A stretch of 64,000 bases of DNA from Comamonas sp. BIGb0124 (lineage in GTDB: Bacteria; Pseudomonadota; Gammaproteobacteria; Burkholderiales; Burkholderiaceae_C), in the NCBI RefSeq assembly GCF_003752175.1, contig NZ_RJVF01000010.1, positions 248,001 to 312,000 on the forward strand, read 5' to 3'. A program made the translations under genes and the position numbers. Of this stretch, positions 18,972 through 28,068 are shown in pieces. Below the pieces are notes generated by a model. That model was not told where the DNA came from. It worked only from the letters and a program-made list of their open reading frames with translations, and did no database searches. The first letter of the stretch is position 1. Each line of letters starts with the position of its first letter.

Positions 18972-21185
18972 TCAGAGGTCTCCCAGCCCCATGGCCGGAT
19001 CGGTCAGTCCGGCCCGGCCGGTTTCGACGCGGCCGGCAAAACGCCGCGCGTAACCCGGCAACTGCGCACAGGTCACGACGAAGTCGTACCACTGCGCGCT
19101 GCCCGAGAGATCCCAGTGGATGTCGCGGTCCACGCCGGGCTCGACCGTGACGTTCCACGGGCCGTCGGAGCGGTAGGCCTTGGGGCGGACGTGGATGGCG
19201 GCGGGCGCGTCGCCGGCGTTCATGACGGTGAGGTACACATTGCCGTTGGCGATGTCGTAGCAGACACGCACTTCGGGGTCGGGCCGTCCGCTGCTGCGCT
19301 GGGCCGCGAGATCGCCGCTGAAGCCGCGATGGAAACCGTTGGGCCCGAGAGCCCAGAGGTCGTAGCGGCCGGCGTCGGCGCTCCAGGCATCCCAGCCGTC
19401 GTCGAGCTGCTTGCCGGCTTCGACCACGTAACGACGCGGCACACGGTCGAGGTGCAGGCGGTCGTAGACGTGGAAGACGGCGGCCTGCTGGCCGGTGTTC
19501 GAGAAGATCAGGCGGACTTCGCCCGAGGTCGCGTCCGTGCGTGCGCTCGTGTGCAGCTCGTAGGGCAGTGCGCGCGAGGGGCGTGTCCCCGATTCCTGGC
19601 CAGGCAGGGACTGCGGCGAGGGCAAGGGCACCTGCGAGAGCGCGGCCTGCGCGTTGCGCAGCGCGTCCGCGGCTTCCTGGGTCTTGCGTCCGGCCAGCAC
19701 CGGCAGCGCGTCGTCGTTGGGCGTGGCGAAGTCGAAGGCCGTCGTCAGGTCGCCGAACACCGCGCGGCGGAACGGGCTGATGTTGGTTTCCCGCACGCCG
19801 AATCGCGCCTCGAGGAAACGCAGCACCGAGGTGTGGTCGAAGTGCTGCGAGTTGATCCAGCCGCCGCGGCTCCAGGGCGAGATGATGTACATCGGCACAC
19901 GCGGTCCGGGGCCGTAGCAGTCCGCATCGGGCGCGGGCATGGAGGTGCCTGCGACGGGCTGGTCGATGTAGTACTCGTAGGACATGTCGGTTGCCGACAG
20001 CGTGGACTTGCCATGCGCATCCGACGGGTCGGTGCCCTTGAGCGAGGGCGCGCACGAGGGCGGGTAGTGGTCGAAGTAGCCGTCGTTCTCGTCGAAGTTG
20101 ATGATGAAGACGGTCTTGCTCCACACGTCGGGGTTGGCCGTGAGGGCGTCGAGCAGCTCCTGGGTGTACCAGCCGCCCTGCACGGGACTGGAGGGGCCGG
20201 GGTGCTCGGAATAGGCTGCGGGCGCGATGACCCACGAGACCTGGGGCAAGCGTCCGGCCAGTACGTCGGCCTTGAAGCTGGCGAGGAAACCGCCGTCGGG
20301 CATGGTGTTGGCGATGCCCTTGTACAGCGGGTTGCCGGTGTTGTCGCTGGCGGGATCGTAGGCCGGGTTGTTCGATTTGTCGTGGTAGACCGGCTTGCCC
20401 GAGGCCAGGTTGGCCCGGCGGTACTGCGGGAAACCGAACAGCGGGTTGTCGGTGAAGTTGTCGGGCATGTTCTGGTAGACCATCCAGCTCACGCCGGCCT
20501 CTTCCAGCCGCTCGGGATAGGTGGTCCACGAGAAGCCGCCGGTGCCGATGTTCGTGGTGCTGTCGAGACCGTCCCACACGTTGTTGACGACGACCCGGCC
20601 ATCGCCCACGGTGGCGCCGTTGGTGCCGGTCCAGTGGAAAAGCCGGTTCGAGTTGGTGCCGCCGTGCAGCGAGCAGAAATAGGCGTCGCACAGCGTGAAG
20701 GCGTTGGCCAGCGCGTACTGGAAGGGCGCCTCCTGCGCGGTGAAGTAACCCATGGACTGCTGCTGCTTGTAGCGCGGCCACTGGTACATGCGGCCTTTGT
20801 CCCAGGCGTCGCGGGCATCGGTCCAGCTGTGGGGGGTGCCGCTCACGCGCTGCGCGTTGCCCTGGGTCTGGTCCAGGTGGTAGGGCAGGATGGCTTTGCC
20901 GTTGGCGTTGAGCTGCTGCAGCACGTTGAGCCCGTTGGGCACGGGAATCGTCATGCGGTCGCCGAATCCGCGCACGCCGGCCAGGGTGCCGAAGTAGTTG
21001 TCGAACGAACGGTTTTCCTGCATCAGGATCACCACGTGCTCGACGTCCTGAATGGTGCCCGTGCGGTTGTTGGCGGGAATGGCGAGTGCACGGCGAATGC
21101 TGGGCGGAAACAGGTTGAGTGCGCTGGCGGCAGCGGTCGTGCCCAGGCCGGCACGCAGAAACTTGCGTTTGGAGTTGTCAATCAT
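18972..21185 (-). CDS. Secreted phospholipase C, phosphocholine-specific family
   Basis: A 737-residue exported enzyme of the bacterial phospholipase C / acid phosphatase superfamily, which cleaves phospholipids to diacylglycerol and a phosphorylated headgroup. The catalytic N-terminal domain begins HVVILMQENRSFDNYFGTLAG (about residues 50-70) and continues with FDENDGYFDHYPP and GPGPRVPMYIISPWSRGG. Two C-terminal beta-rich repeats of the DUF756 type follow from about residue 520. The N-terminus, SKRKFLRAG followed by an Ala-rich stretch, resembles a Tat signal, but with Lys-Arg instead of Arg-Arg. It sits inside a putative import operon, so released headgroups could be taken up. Choline versus ethanolamine preference is unknown. 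Confidence 0.9.
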   Translation of the reverse strand: MIDNSKRKFLRAGLGTTAAASALNLFPPSIRRALAIPANNRTGTIQDVEHVVILMQENRSFDNYFGTLAGVRGFGDRMTIPVPNGLNVLQQLNANGKAILPYHLDQTQGNAQRVSGTPHSWTDARDAWDKGRMYQWPRYKQQQSMGYFTAQEAPFQYALANAFTLCDAYFCSLHGGTNSNRLFHWTGTNGATVGDGRVVVNNVWDGLDSTTNIGTGGFSWTTYPERLEEAGVSWMVYQNMPDNFTDNPLFGFPQYRRANLASGKPVYHDKSNNPAYDPASDNTGNPLYKGIANTMPDGGFLASFKADVLAGRLPQVSWVIAPAAYSEHPGPSSPVQGGWYTQELLDALTANPDVWSKTVFIINFDENDGYFDHYPPSCAPSLKGTDPSDAHGKSTLSATDMSYEYYIDQPVAGTSMPAPDADCYGPGPRVPMYIISPWSRGGWINSQHFDHTSVLRFLEARFGVRETNISPFRRAVFGDLTTAFDFATPNDDALPVLAGRKTQEAADALRNAQAALSQVPLPSPQSLPGQESGTRPSRALPYELHTSARTDATSGEVRLIFSNTGQQAAVFHVYDRLHLDRVPRRYVVEAGKQLDDGWDAWSADAGRYDLWALGPNGFHRGFSGDLAAQRSSGRPDPEVRVCYDIANGNVYLTVMNAGDAPAAIHVRPKAYRSDGPWNVTVEPGVDRDIHWDLSGSAQWYDFVVTCAQLPGYARRFAGRVETGRAGLTDPAMGLGDL

Positions 21186-21224
21186 GGTGGTTTTTCGCTC
21201 GCTGGGTTCTGAGGGGCGCCGGGG

Positions 21225-21416
21225 TCAGGGCGCGCATCGCATCTGGGGCGCAGGGGTGGACGGCTCGCCGGGCTGGGTGGGATTCGTCGGCGTCTCGGTG
21301 TCCGGCGGACTGTCGCTGCTGCCGCCGCCGCACGCGGTCAGGGCGCAGGCCGCGGCCAGGCACAACACGGCGGGTGTCGGCAGGCGGCGCAGGAGTTCGG
21401 AAAGGTGGGCGGTCAT
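21225..21416 (-). CDS. Small lipoprotein of unknown function
   Basis: A 63-residue product with a signal peptide ending in the lipobox LTAC, followed by GGGSS and a Pro/Thr-rich tail ending MRCAP. After processing only about 35 residues remain. GAGAAAG precedes the chosen ATG; another ATG 18 bases upstream (21434) is possible. It is sandwiched between the LamG lipoprotein and the phospholipase C genes, in the same direction. The mature part has no recognisable domain. It may be a lipid-anchored accessory peptide or a remnant of a larger lipoprotein. Confidence 0.6.
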   Translation of the reverse strand: MTAHLSELLRRLPTPAVLCLAAACALTACGGGSSDSPPDTETPTNPTQPGEPSTPAPQMRCAP

Positions 21417-21462
21417 GGGGAGTGTCTTTCTCATCGGATGAATGACAGCGGGGAGGAAACGA

Positions 21463-23502
21463 TCAGGGGTTGGCGACCAGGGTGCTCAGCGGACGTCCCG
21501 AGCGGTAGATCGAGGTCAGCTCGTCCTGGGTGAGCACACGGCTCCACAAGGCGAGGTCGTTGAAATCCAGGGTGCCGCGTGGCGAACCTGCGGAGTTTTC
21601 GGCGGTGATGTACCGGCCGGTGCCGTCCTCGGCGAGCGAGAAGCCGTTGCCCAGGCCCGCGACCTTCGCGCCCAGCGCTGCGGAAAAGGCCGTGGACTGC
21701 TTCTGCGTGCCCTTGACCGGATCGAACACATAGCTGGTGAAGGTGCCTGCGGTGCGGTCCACGGCCAGTGCGAGGTAGGCCCATTGACCGTCGCTCACGG
21801 CATTGCCCGAGTTGTCGATGCGGCCCGAGCCGCCGAGGTTGAAGCGCACTTCGCAGCCGTTCCAGAGCCCGATGGTGATGCCGGCGTTGCCGCCGCTGTT
21901 CCAGTTCTTGTTGGAGACGATCGGCACGCCGTTGCTCAGGCTGGCCTTGCACAGATCGGTGGTGCGGAACCACAGACCGATGGTGAACTGGTTGTTGTCC
22001 GTGATGTCGCCGCCGTTCTGGCGCAATGTGTAGCCCGCGACGCCGTTGGCACCGACCCGGCTGGTGTCGATACGCCAGGCCTTGGCTTTCCATTTGCCGA
22101 GGTAGTTGTCGTCGCCGATGGCGGAGCCGCCGTCCGCATTCGCATCCCAAGGCCTGAGCGTCGACAGCGACAGGGAATCGGCGGGCGTGCCGCCGTCGAA
22201 GCTGTAGTACGACGTCAGGCCGGTGGTCAGCGTGGCGGCCAGTGCCATCGGCTTGACGTACTCGATGCGCACGGGCCAGGACTGCCGTGCGTCGCCCGCG
22301 GCGAGCGTGTAGCGGTAGGTGTGCTGGCCGTCCTCGATGGCATCGAAGGCGTCGTCGATGTAGCTGCGCGCATCGGCGGGCAGGTCTGCGATGGCCACGC
22401 CGTCGCGCAGCAACTGCAAGCGGCCGGCCGGGGTCGAATCCAGCGCCCAGGCCAGTTCCACGCTGGCCTTGTCTTGGCCCACCGCGCCGGTCGCGTTGCG
22501 GATCGACGGACTGGCCTGCAGGGCCTGGCCGTCGAAGGCATAGGCCTGGGCCTCGGTCTCGACCTGCAGATGGCGCAGCGCCGTGGGCGCGATGTCCACG
22601 ATGGCGGCATGCCGGTAGAGCGCCTGCGGATCGGCCGGGGCCTCGCTGCCCGAAGCGCCGAGCGATGCGAGTTCCTGATTGGCCGCGATGAAGATGGTCT
22701 TGCTGCCCGTGGTCTGCGCCCCGGTCGAGCTGCCGTAGCGATCGGCGCCGTAACCCGTGGTCACGAGAACCAGCCAGTCTTCCTTCGGATAGGCCGCCTG
22801 CCGTTGCGCCAGTTGAGCGCGCAGCGTGGCGATCGCCTGGCCGATGGCGGCCAGCGACTGTGCGGGCCGGGTCTGCGGTGCGGCCAGGTGCACGACGGTG
22901 AGGTCGTAGCCTTGCTGCACGAAGGCCGCCGCGCGGTCGACCGCGCAGGTCGGGTCGACGTCAGCAGCCGAGCAGTCGCCGAGGCCGTCGATGGCCTGGC
23001 GCTGCGCCTGGGGCAGTGCGGCCCAATGACCGGCGCTGTCGTCCACCAGCGCCGTTCGGCTGGTGGGGCGTGAGGCCTTGAGCGCGCTGAACAGCGTCGT
23101 GCCCGAGAGGCTGTCGCTGCGGTCCTGCTCCCAACTGACCGTGTGCGAGAAGGCCCAGGCGCCTGTCAGCAAGCTGGCCCAGCTGGGGCGGGCGCTGGTC
23201 GCCTGCTCGGTCAAGGTGGCGGTCCGGCCGCCGGTCCAGGCAGGGGCGACCTGCAGGCCGTCGAAGCCTGCGGCAGTGCCGTTGGCGAGTGCCTCCTTGA
23301 GCGAGGCGTAGGACATGCCGTCGGCATCGACGATCAGCACCTTGCGGCCGGGTTCATCGGAGACGACCGGCGAAGTGGGCGTGGTGGGGGACGGTCCTTC
23401 GGCGGTGTCGTTGTCGTCGCTGCCGCCGCAGGCGGCGAGGGCGCCGGCGGCCAGCAGGCAACTGGCCGCCAATTGCCAGGTGGGACGTGGGCTGTTGTTC
23501 AT
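21463..23502 (-). CDS. Lipoprotein with alkaline-phosphatase-like domain and LamG-like lectin domain
   Basis: A 679-residue exported lipoprotein (lipobox LAAC followed by GGSDDND). The first half resembles type I phosphodiesterase/alkaline phosphatase folds: VLIVDADGMSYASLK, TSARPSWASLLTG at the usual nucleophile site, and AIVDIAPTALRHL near the end of the domain. The position where such enzymes normally show a SDHG-like metal site reads TTGYGAD, so catalysis is uncertain. From about residue 430 a concanavalin A/LamG-like module follows (YYSFDGGTPADSLS, FTIGLWFRTTD, LDFNDLALWSRVLTQDEL). It lies between the binding-protein and phospholipase genes; a role in phosphoester release or surface binding is inferred. 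Confidence 0.7.
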   Translation of the reverse strand: MNNSPRPTWQLAASCLLAAGALAACGGSDDNDTAEGPSPTTPTSPVVSDEPGRKVLIVDADGMSYASLKEALANGTAAGFDGLQVAPAWTGGRTATLTEQATSARPSWASLLTGAWAFSHTVSWEQDRSDSLSGTTLFSALKASRPTSRTALVDDSAGHWAALPQAQRQAIDGLGDCSAADVDPTCAVDRAAAFVQQGYDLTVVHLAAPQTRPAQSLAAIGQAIATLRAQLAQRQAAYPKEDWLVLVTTGYGADRYGSSTGAQTTGSKTIFIAANQELASLGASGSEAPADPQALYRHAAIVDIAPTALRHLQVETEAQAYAFDGQALQASPSIRNATGAVGQDKASVELAWALDSTPAGRLQLLRDGVAIADLPADARSYIDDAFDAIEDGQHTYRYTLAAGDARQSWPVRIEYVKPMALAATLTTGLTSYYSFDGGTPADSLSLSTLRPWDANADGGSAIGDDNYLGKWKAKAWRIDTSRVGANGVAGYTLRQNGGDITDNNQFTIGLWFRTTDLCKASLSNGVPIVSNKNWNSGGNAGITIGLWNGCEVRFNLGGSGRIDNSGNAVSDGQWAYLALAVDRTAGTFTSYVFDPVKGTQKQSTAFSAALGAKVAGLGNGFSLAEDGTGRYITAENSAGSPRGTLDFNDLALWSRVLTQDELTSIYRSGRPLSTLVANP

Positions 23503-23543
23503 GGAGGATCTCATGGGGGGTGTGACGATGGATGGGAAGCCGC

Positions 23544-24563
23544 TCAGCGGCCGATGCGCTTTTGCCAGTCGGCCAGCGTGGTTTCCCGCTCCTTCGCGGA
23601 TTTCGCGAAGTCCATCGGGTAGAGCACCTTGGAGAGGTCGGCCGGCAGTCCCGCTGCACGGGCGGCCTGCGATTGCGGCACGCCGGCGATCGTCACGATT
23701 TCTTTGTATTTGCCGTAGAGCGCTGCGGCACCGGGCGTGAGCGTCCAGTCGAGAAACCGCTGGGCATCGGCCTTGTTGGCCGAGCTTTTCATCAGACCCG
23801 ATGCCTCGAGTTCATAGCCCGCGCCGTCGCTGGGAATCACCATCCGGACCGGATAGCCCTCGGCGATCGACTGCATGGCCGCGAAGGCCAGCGAGGTGCC
23901 GATCGCGAACTCGCCCGCGCGCGCCGCCTTGCAGGGGCGCGAGCCGGATTTGATGTACTGGGCGACATTGCCGTCGAGCGACTCCAGCAGCTTCCAGCCC
24001 TGAGCCTGGCCGTCCTTCTGCAGCAGTGCCGCGATCTGCAGGTAGCCCGTGCCCGAAGACACCGGGTTGGGCATCACCACTTCACCCTTGTAGCGGGGAT
24101 CGGCCAGCTCTTTCCAACTGGTGGGCACCGGCAGGTTCTTGGCCTTGAGCACTTCGGTGTTGACGCAGAAGGCAGCCATGTAGCCGGTGGCGGCGAACCA
24201 GGTGCCGTCGCCGGCGCGGTAACGTGTGTCGAGCTTGTCCGACCCCTTGGCCGCATACGGCTCGAGCAGGCTGCCGACACGCGGGTCCAGCATGTTGGTC
24301 AGTGCCCAGCCCCAGATCACATCGTGACGGGGGTTGGCGGCCTCGGCCAGGATGCGCGGCCCGAGATCGCCGGTGGACAGGCGCAGCACCTTGACGTCGA
24401 TGTCGGGCATGTCCTTTTTCGCGGCGGCGACGTAGTCCTTGATCTCGTCTTCCTCCAGCGAGGTGTAGACCGTGATCGAGCCGGCATGCGCGGCGCCGGC
24501 TGCCATCGTGAGGGCAGCGAGAAGAAGCCTGGTGTGCAGGCGGGATGGGGTGAGACGGGTCAT
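23544..24563 (-). CDS. ABC transporter substrate-binding protein, 2-aminoethylphosphonate/iron type
   Basis: A 339-residue periplasmic protein with a Sec signal peptide (cleavage expected near AHA-GSITVYTSLEE). The fold belongs to the class that includes ferric and phosphonate binding proteins; ITVYTSLEEDEIKDY, HDVIWGWALTNML and PMDFAKSAKERE fit the putative 2-aminoethylphosphonate group. It is the first gene of a same-strand run that includes the ATPase and double permease, but three secreted or lipid-anchored proteins lie in between. GGAG precedes the start. The bound ligand cannot be proved; the phospholipase and PLP lyase nearby suggest a phosphorylated amino-alcohol or a phosphonate. Confidence 0.85.
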   Translation of the reverse strand: MTRLTPSRLHTRLLLAALTMAAGAAHAGSITVYTSLEEDEIKDYVAAAKKDMPDIDVKVLRLSTGDLGPRILAEAANPRHDVIWGWALTNMLDPRVGSLLEPYAAKGSDKLDTRYRAGDGTWFAATGYMAAFCVNTEVLKAKNLPVPTSWKELADPRYKGEVVMPNPVSSGTGYLQIAALLQKDGQAQGWKLLESLDGNVAQYIKSGSRPCKAARAGEFAIGTSLAFAAMQSIAEGYPVRMVIPSDGAGYELEASGLMKSSANKADAQRFLDWTLTPGAAALYGKYKEIVTIAGVPQSQAARAAGLPADLSKVLYPMDFAKSAKERETTLADWQKRIGR

Positions 24564-24661
24564 GACGGGCTCCATGCGATGGATTGACGGGGTCGGCATG
24601 CGCAGCGGATCCACCGCCCAGGCGGCTTCCGGTCACGCGTGCCCTGTGTATTTCGTTGTCT

Positions 24662-24696
24662 TTGTGCGAATTGTTGAAAAACAATAAAATGCACAA
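24662..24696. promoter_or_regulatory. Dyad-symmetric AT-rich operator candidate
   Basis: In the 265-bp divergent gap, TTGTGC (24662-24667) mirrors GCACAA (24691-24696), and inside it ATTGTT (24670-24675) mirrors AACAAT (24680-24685). The patch is strikingly AT-rich for this genome. It lies 99 bp upstream of the binding-protein gene and 133 bp upstream of the PLP enzyme gene, well placed to bind the cluster's DeoR regulator. Confidence 0.5.
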
Positions 24697-24828
24697 GTGC
24701 GCAATATGGCAACGCTTTGTGACGGCCGCATGAAAGGCCGGCAGCGATTGACCGGGCCGCTGAGGCTTCGCGCCGATCACCCTTCCAGGGCGCGACACTT
24801 CGCGCCTTTCATTCCCTGCAGACCGACA

Positions 24829-26175
24829 ATGACCTTGGCTACCCGCTCCACCATCATGGACACCAACAGCTTTCGTGCCGAAGACGCCGCGGCGCTGGAT
24901 GCGCAGGCAAAAGCACTGACGCAGAGGCGTGGGCGGCTGCTGGGCGATTCCTACCGGCTTTTCTATCGCCGGCCTGTTCATCTCGTCCGGGGTCAGGGGC
25001 AGTACCTCTGGGACGCACAGGGGCAGCAGTACCTGGATGTCTACAACAACGTGGCCAGCATCGGCCATTGCCATCCGGCGGTGACGGCGGCCGTGCACGA
25101 ACAGATGCAGCAGCTCAACACCCACACGCGTTATCTGCACGAGGGCATCCTCGATTACACCGAGGCGCTGCTGGGCACGTTGCCGGCAGAGATCGACAAG
25201 GCCATGTACATGTGCACGGGCTCGGAGGCCAATGACCTGGCCATCCGTGTCGCACGGGCCGCTACCGGCGGCACGGGCATCGTGGTCAGCCGCGAGGCCT
25301 ACCACGGCACCAGCGCGCTGAGCTCAGGCGTCTCGCCCGCGCTGGGGTCGGGTCAGCCGCTGGCTTCCACGACACGGCGGGTGCCGGCGCCCGATCGCTA
25401 CCGCGTGGACGCGCCCGATCTGGGGGCGTGGCTGGTCGCCGAGATCCAGAAACAGATCGACGACCTGGCCGCGCACGGCATCCGCTTCGCGGCCTTCTTG
25501 GCCGATTCGATCTTTTCTTCGGATGGCGTGCTGCCCGGTCCGGCCGGTTACCTGAAACAGGCCGTGGACGTCGTGCATCGCAACGGCGGACTGTTCATCG
25601 CCGACGAAGTGCAGCCCGGCTTTGCCCGTACGGGCGAGGCTTTCTGGGGTTTTGCGCGCCATGGCGTCGTGCCCGATGTGGTGACCACGGGCAAGCCCAT
25701 GGGCAATGGCATTCCGGTCTCGGGCCTGTTTGCGCGATCGGACGTGCTGGCCGCTTTCAGCGACAGCCTGCCCTACTTCAACACCTTCGGCGGCAACCCG
25801 GTGTCCATCGCTGCCGCGCAGGCGGTTCTGCGCGTGATCCACGAGGAAAAGCTGCAGGCGCACAGCTTGCACGTGGGCCGGCTGCTGCAGGCCGAACTGG
25901 CCCGCCTGGCGACGCGTCACTCCGGGGTGGGGGACGTGCGCGGGGCGGGCTTGTTCATCGGATTCGAGATCGTCGGCGATCCGCTGAGCCGGCAGCCCGA
26001 CCGCGCCCGCGCGCTGGATGTCGTCGAGCACCTGCGCGAGCGCCGCGTGCTCACCTCGGTGGCCGGGCCGCATGGCAATGTGCTCAAGCTGCGCCCGCCG
26101 TTGGCTTTCCAGGCGCATGACATCGACTGGCTGGTCGGCGCGCTGGACGAGGCGCTGTCGCTCACGCAGCGCTAG
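24829..26175 (+). CDS. Class III PLP-dependent enzyme, phospho-lyase/aminotransferase type
   Basis: A 448-residue class III (omega-aminotransferase fold) PLP enzyme: TGSEANDLAIRVARA near residue 130, PLP-contacting Asp259 in IADEVQPGF, and the Schiff-base Lys289 in TTGKPMGNGIPV. The pattern NTHTRYLHEGILDYTEAL and HGVVPDVVTTGKPMGNG is close to the subgroup that includes ethanolamine-phosphate phospho-lyase and the hydroxylated aminoethylphosphonate lyase PbfA, rather than ordinary transaminases. It is divergent from the phosphonate-type ABC operon. A lyase would yield an aldehyde, ammonia and phosphate. A second ATG at 24856 is equally plausible; neither start has a clear ribosome binding site. 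Confidence 0.75.
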   Translation: MTLATRSTIMDTNSFRAEDAAALDAQAKALTQRRGRLLGDSYRLFYRRPVHLVRGQGQYLWDAQGQQYLDVYNNVASIGHCHPAVTAAVHEQMQQLNTHTRYLHEGILDYTEALLGTLPAEIDKAMYMCTGSEANDLAIRVARAATGGTGIVVSREAYHGTSALSSGVSPALGSGQPLASTTRRVPAPDRYRVDAPDLGAWLVAEIQKQIDDLAAHGIRFAAFLADSIFSSDGVLPGPAGYLKQAVDVVHRNGGLFIADEVQPGFARTGEAFWGFARHGVVPDVVTTGKPMGNGIPVSGLFARSDVLAAFSDSLPYFNTFGGNPVSIAAAQAVLRVIHEEKLQAHSLHVGRLLQAELARLATRHSGVGDVRGAGLFIGFEIVGDPLSRQPDRARALDVVEHLRERRVLTSVAGPHGNVLKLRPPLAFQAHDIDWLVGALDEALSLTQR

Positions 26176-26220
26176 GCCCCGCCTGGCCGCGCGGGGGCCG
26201 GCAAACCCCGTCGATGCGCT

Positions 26221-27303
26221 TCAGCGCAGGGCCTGAACCACCGCGTCGCCCATCTGCACGGTGCCCACGCGCGTGGTGCCTTCGCTGTAGATGTCGCCGG
26301 TGCGCAGGCCCTGGGACAGCACCTGCTGCACGGCACGTTCGATGCGGTCGGCGGCGGCTTCTTCACCCAGCGAGTAGCGCAGCATCATGGCGGCGCTGAG
26401 GATGGTCGCCAGGGGGTTGGCGACGCCCTTGCCGGCGATGTCGGGCGCACTGCCGTGGCTGGGTTCGTAGAGGCCCTGGCGCTGGCTGTTGAGCGAGGCC
26501 GAGGGCAGCATGCCGATGGAGCCGGTCAGCATGGCGGCTTCGTCCGAGAGGATGTCGCCGAACAGGTTGCCGGTGACGACGACGTCGAACTTCTTGGGTT
26601 CCTTGACGAGCTGCATGGCCGCGTTGTCGACGTACATGTGGTCGAGCGCGACGTCGGGGTAGTCCTTGGCGATCTCGATCACGACATCGCGCCAGAGCTG
26701 CGAGGTCTCGAGCACATTGGCCTTGTCCACGCTGGTGACGCGTTTGTTGCGCTTGCGTGCGGCTTCGAAGGCCACGCGGGCGATGCGTTCGATTTCCGGG
26801 CGCGAGTAGCGCATGGTGTCGAAGCCTTCGGGCGCACCGGGGAAATGACCGTCGGTGGCGGTGCGGCGGCCGCGCGGCTGGCCGAAGTAGATGTCGCCCG
26901 TCAGTTCACGGATGATGAGGATGTCCAGGCCGGCCACGAGTTCGGGCTTGAGGCTCGAGGCGTGCGTGAGCTGTTCGTAGCAGATCGCGGGGCGGAAGTT
27001 GGCAAAGAGACCGAGGTTCTTGCGCAGGCCCAGGATGGCCTGCTCGGGACGGAACTGGCGTTCGAGCTGGTCGTACTTCCAGTCGCCCACGGCGCCGAAC
27101 AGCACGGCATCGGCCTGCTGCGCGAGCTTGAGGGTGGACTCGGGCAGCGGGTGGCCGTGTGCATCGAAGGCGGCACCGCCGACCAGGGCCTGTTCGAGCT
27201 CAAGCGACAGGTCGAGTGTCTGGAGAACCTTGACGGCCTCGGCGACGATTTCGGTTCCGATGCCATCTCCAGGCAGGACGGCGATCTTGTGTGTTTTGCT
27301 CAT
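26221..27303 (-). CDS. leuB: 3-Isopropylmalate dehydrogenase
   Basis: LeuB oxidatively decarboxylates 3-isopropylmalate with NAD+ in leucine synthesis. It is 360 residues, starting [19 protein letters not shown], with the substrate/metal region [14 protein letters not shown] and [14 protein letters not shown] typical of the family. It is the last gene of leuCDB, 88 bases after leuD, and convergent with the class III PLP enzyme across 45 bp that include a loose GC-rich inverted repeat. Confidence 0.97.
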   Translation of the reverse strand: MSKTHKIAVLPGDGIGTEIVAEAVKVLQTLDLSLELEQALVGGAAFDAHGHPLPESTLKLAQQADAVLFGAVGDWKYDQLERQFRPEQAILGLRKNLGLFANFRPAICYEQLTHASSLKPELVAGLDILIIRELTGDIYFGQPRGRRTATDGHFPGAPEGFDTMRYSRPEIERIARVAFEAARKRNKRVTSVDKANVLETSQLWRDVVIEIAKDYPDVALDHMYVDNAAMQLVKEPKKFDVVVTGNLFGDILSDEAAMLTGSIGMLPSASLNSQRQGLYEPSHGSAPDIAGKGVANPLATILSAAMMLRYSLGEEAAADRIERAVQQVLSQGLRTGDIYSEGTTRVGTVQMGDAVVQALR

Positions 27304-27391
27304 GGTGTTGCGGCACGGGGCCGGATTGACAGCGAAGACAGGGGAAAAAACGAGACAGGGGCCGGCAGCCCCGAGGCGCTGCCGGCCGGGT

Positions 27392-28042
27392 TCAGCCTTG
27401 CATGGTGTGGGCGAGCCAGGGCTTGGTGGCCAGCCGGTTGGCTTCGTAGGCCTTGATCTTTTCGGAATGGCGCAGGGTCAGGCCGATGTCGTCGAAGCCG
27501 TTGAGCAGGCAGTAACGGCGGAACGCGATCACGTCGAAGGGGATCTCTTCGCCCTGCGGCTTGACGATGACCTGGCGCTCGAGGTCGATCGTCAGTTGGT
27601 AGCCCGGGAACGCATACAGCTCGTCGAACAGCTGGGCCACCGTGGCTTCCGGCAGCACGATGGGCAGCAGGCCGTTCTTGAAGCTGTTGTTGAAGAAGAT
27701 GTCGGCGAAGCTGGGCGCGATGATGCAGCGAAAGCCGTACTGGTCGAGTGCCCAGGGCGCATGCTCGCGGCTGGAGCCGCAGCCGAAGTTCTTGCGTGCC
27801 AGCAGGACGGAGGCGCCCTGATAACGGGCCTGGTTGAGCGTGAAGTCGGGGTTGGGCTTGCGGCTGTCCGGGTCCTGGCCGGGGTAGCCCGGATCGAGGT
27901 AACGCCACTCGTCGAACAGGTTCACGCCGAAGCCCGTCTTCTTGATGGACTTGAGGAACTGCTTGGGAATGATGGCGTCGGTGTCGACGTTCTCGCGGTC
28001 CATGGGCGCCACGAGGCCTTGGTGGATGGTGAATTGTTTCAT
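27392..28042 (-). CDS. leuD: 3-Isopropylmalate dehydratase small subunit
   Basis: LeuD is the swivel-domain subunit of isopropylmalate isomerase and pairs with LeuC. It is 216 residues, with [13 protein letters not shown] near the start and [15 protein letters not shown] in the middle, both diagnostic. The start [13 protein letters not shown] lies 26 bases after the leuC stop. Confidence 0.97.
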   Translation of the reverse strand: MKQFTIHQGLVAPMDRENVDTDAIIPKQFLKSIKKTGFGVNLFDEWRYLDPGYPGQDPDSRKPNPDFTLNQARYQGASVLLARKNFGCGSSREHAPWALDQYGFRCIIAPSFADIFFNNSFKNGLLPIVLPEATVAQLFDELYAFPGYQLTIDLERQVIVKPQGEEIPFDVIAFRRYCLLNGFDDIGLTLRHSEKIKAYEANRLATKPWLAHTMQG

Positions 28043-28068
28043 GATGCAGGTGTCCGTTCGGTGCAGGC

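Noticed and set aside
18903-21212. A 769-codon plus-strand frame opposite the phospholipase C gene
   Set aside because: It is a composition artefact; the minus-strand product has clear family motifs throughout.
26173-26200. GC-rich inverted repeat between the PLP enzyme gene and leuB as a terminator
   Set aside because: The stem needs a bulge and partly overlaps the stop codon; no T-tract follows.
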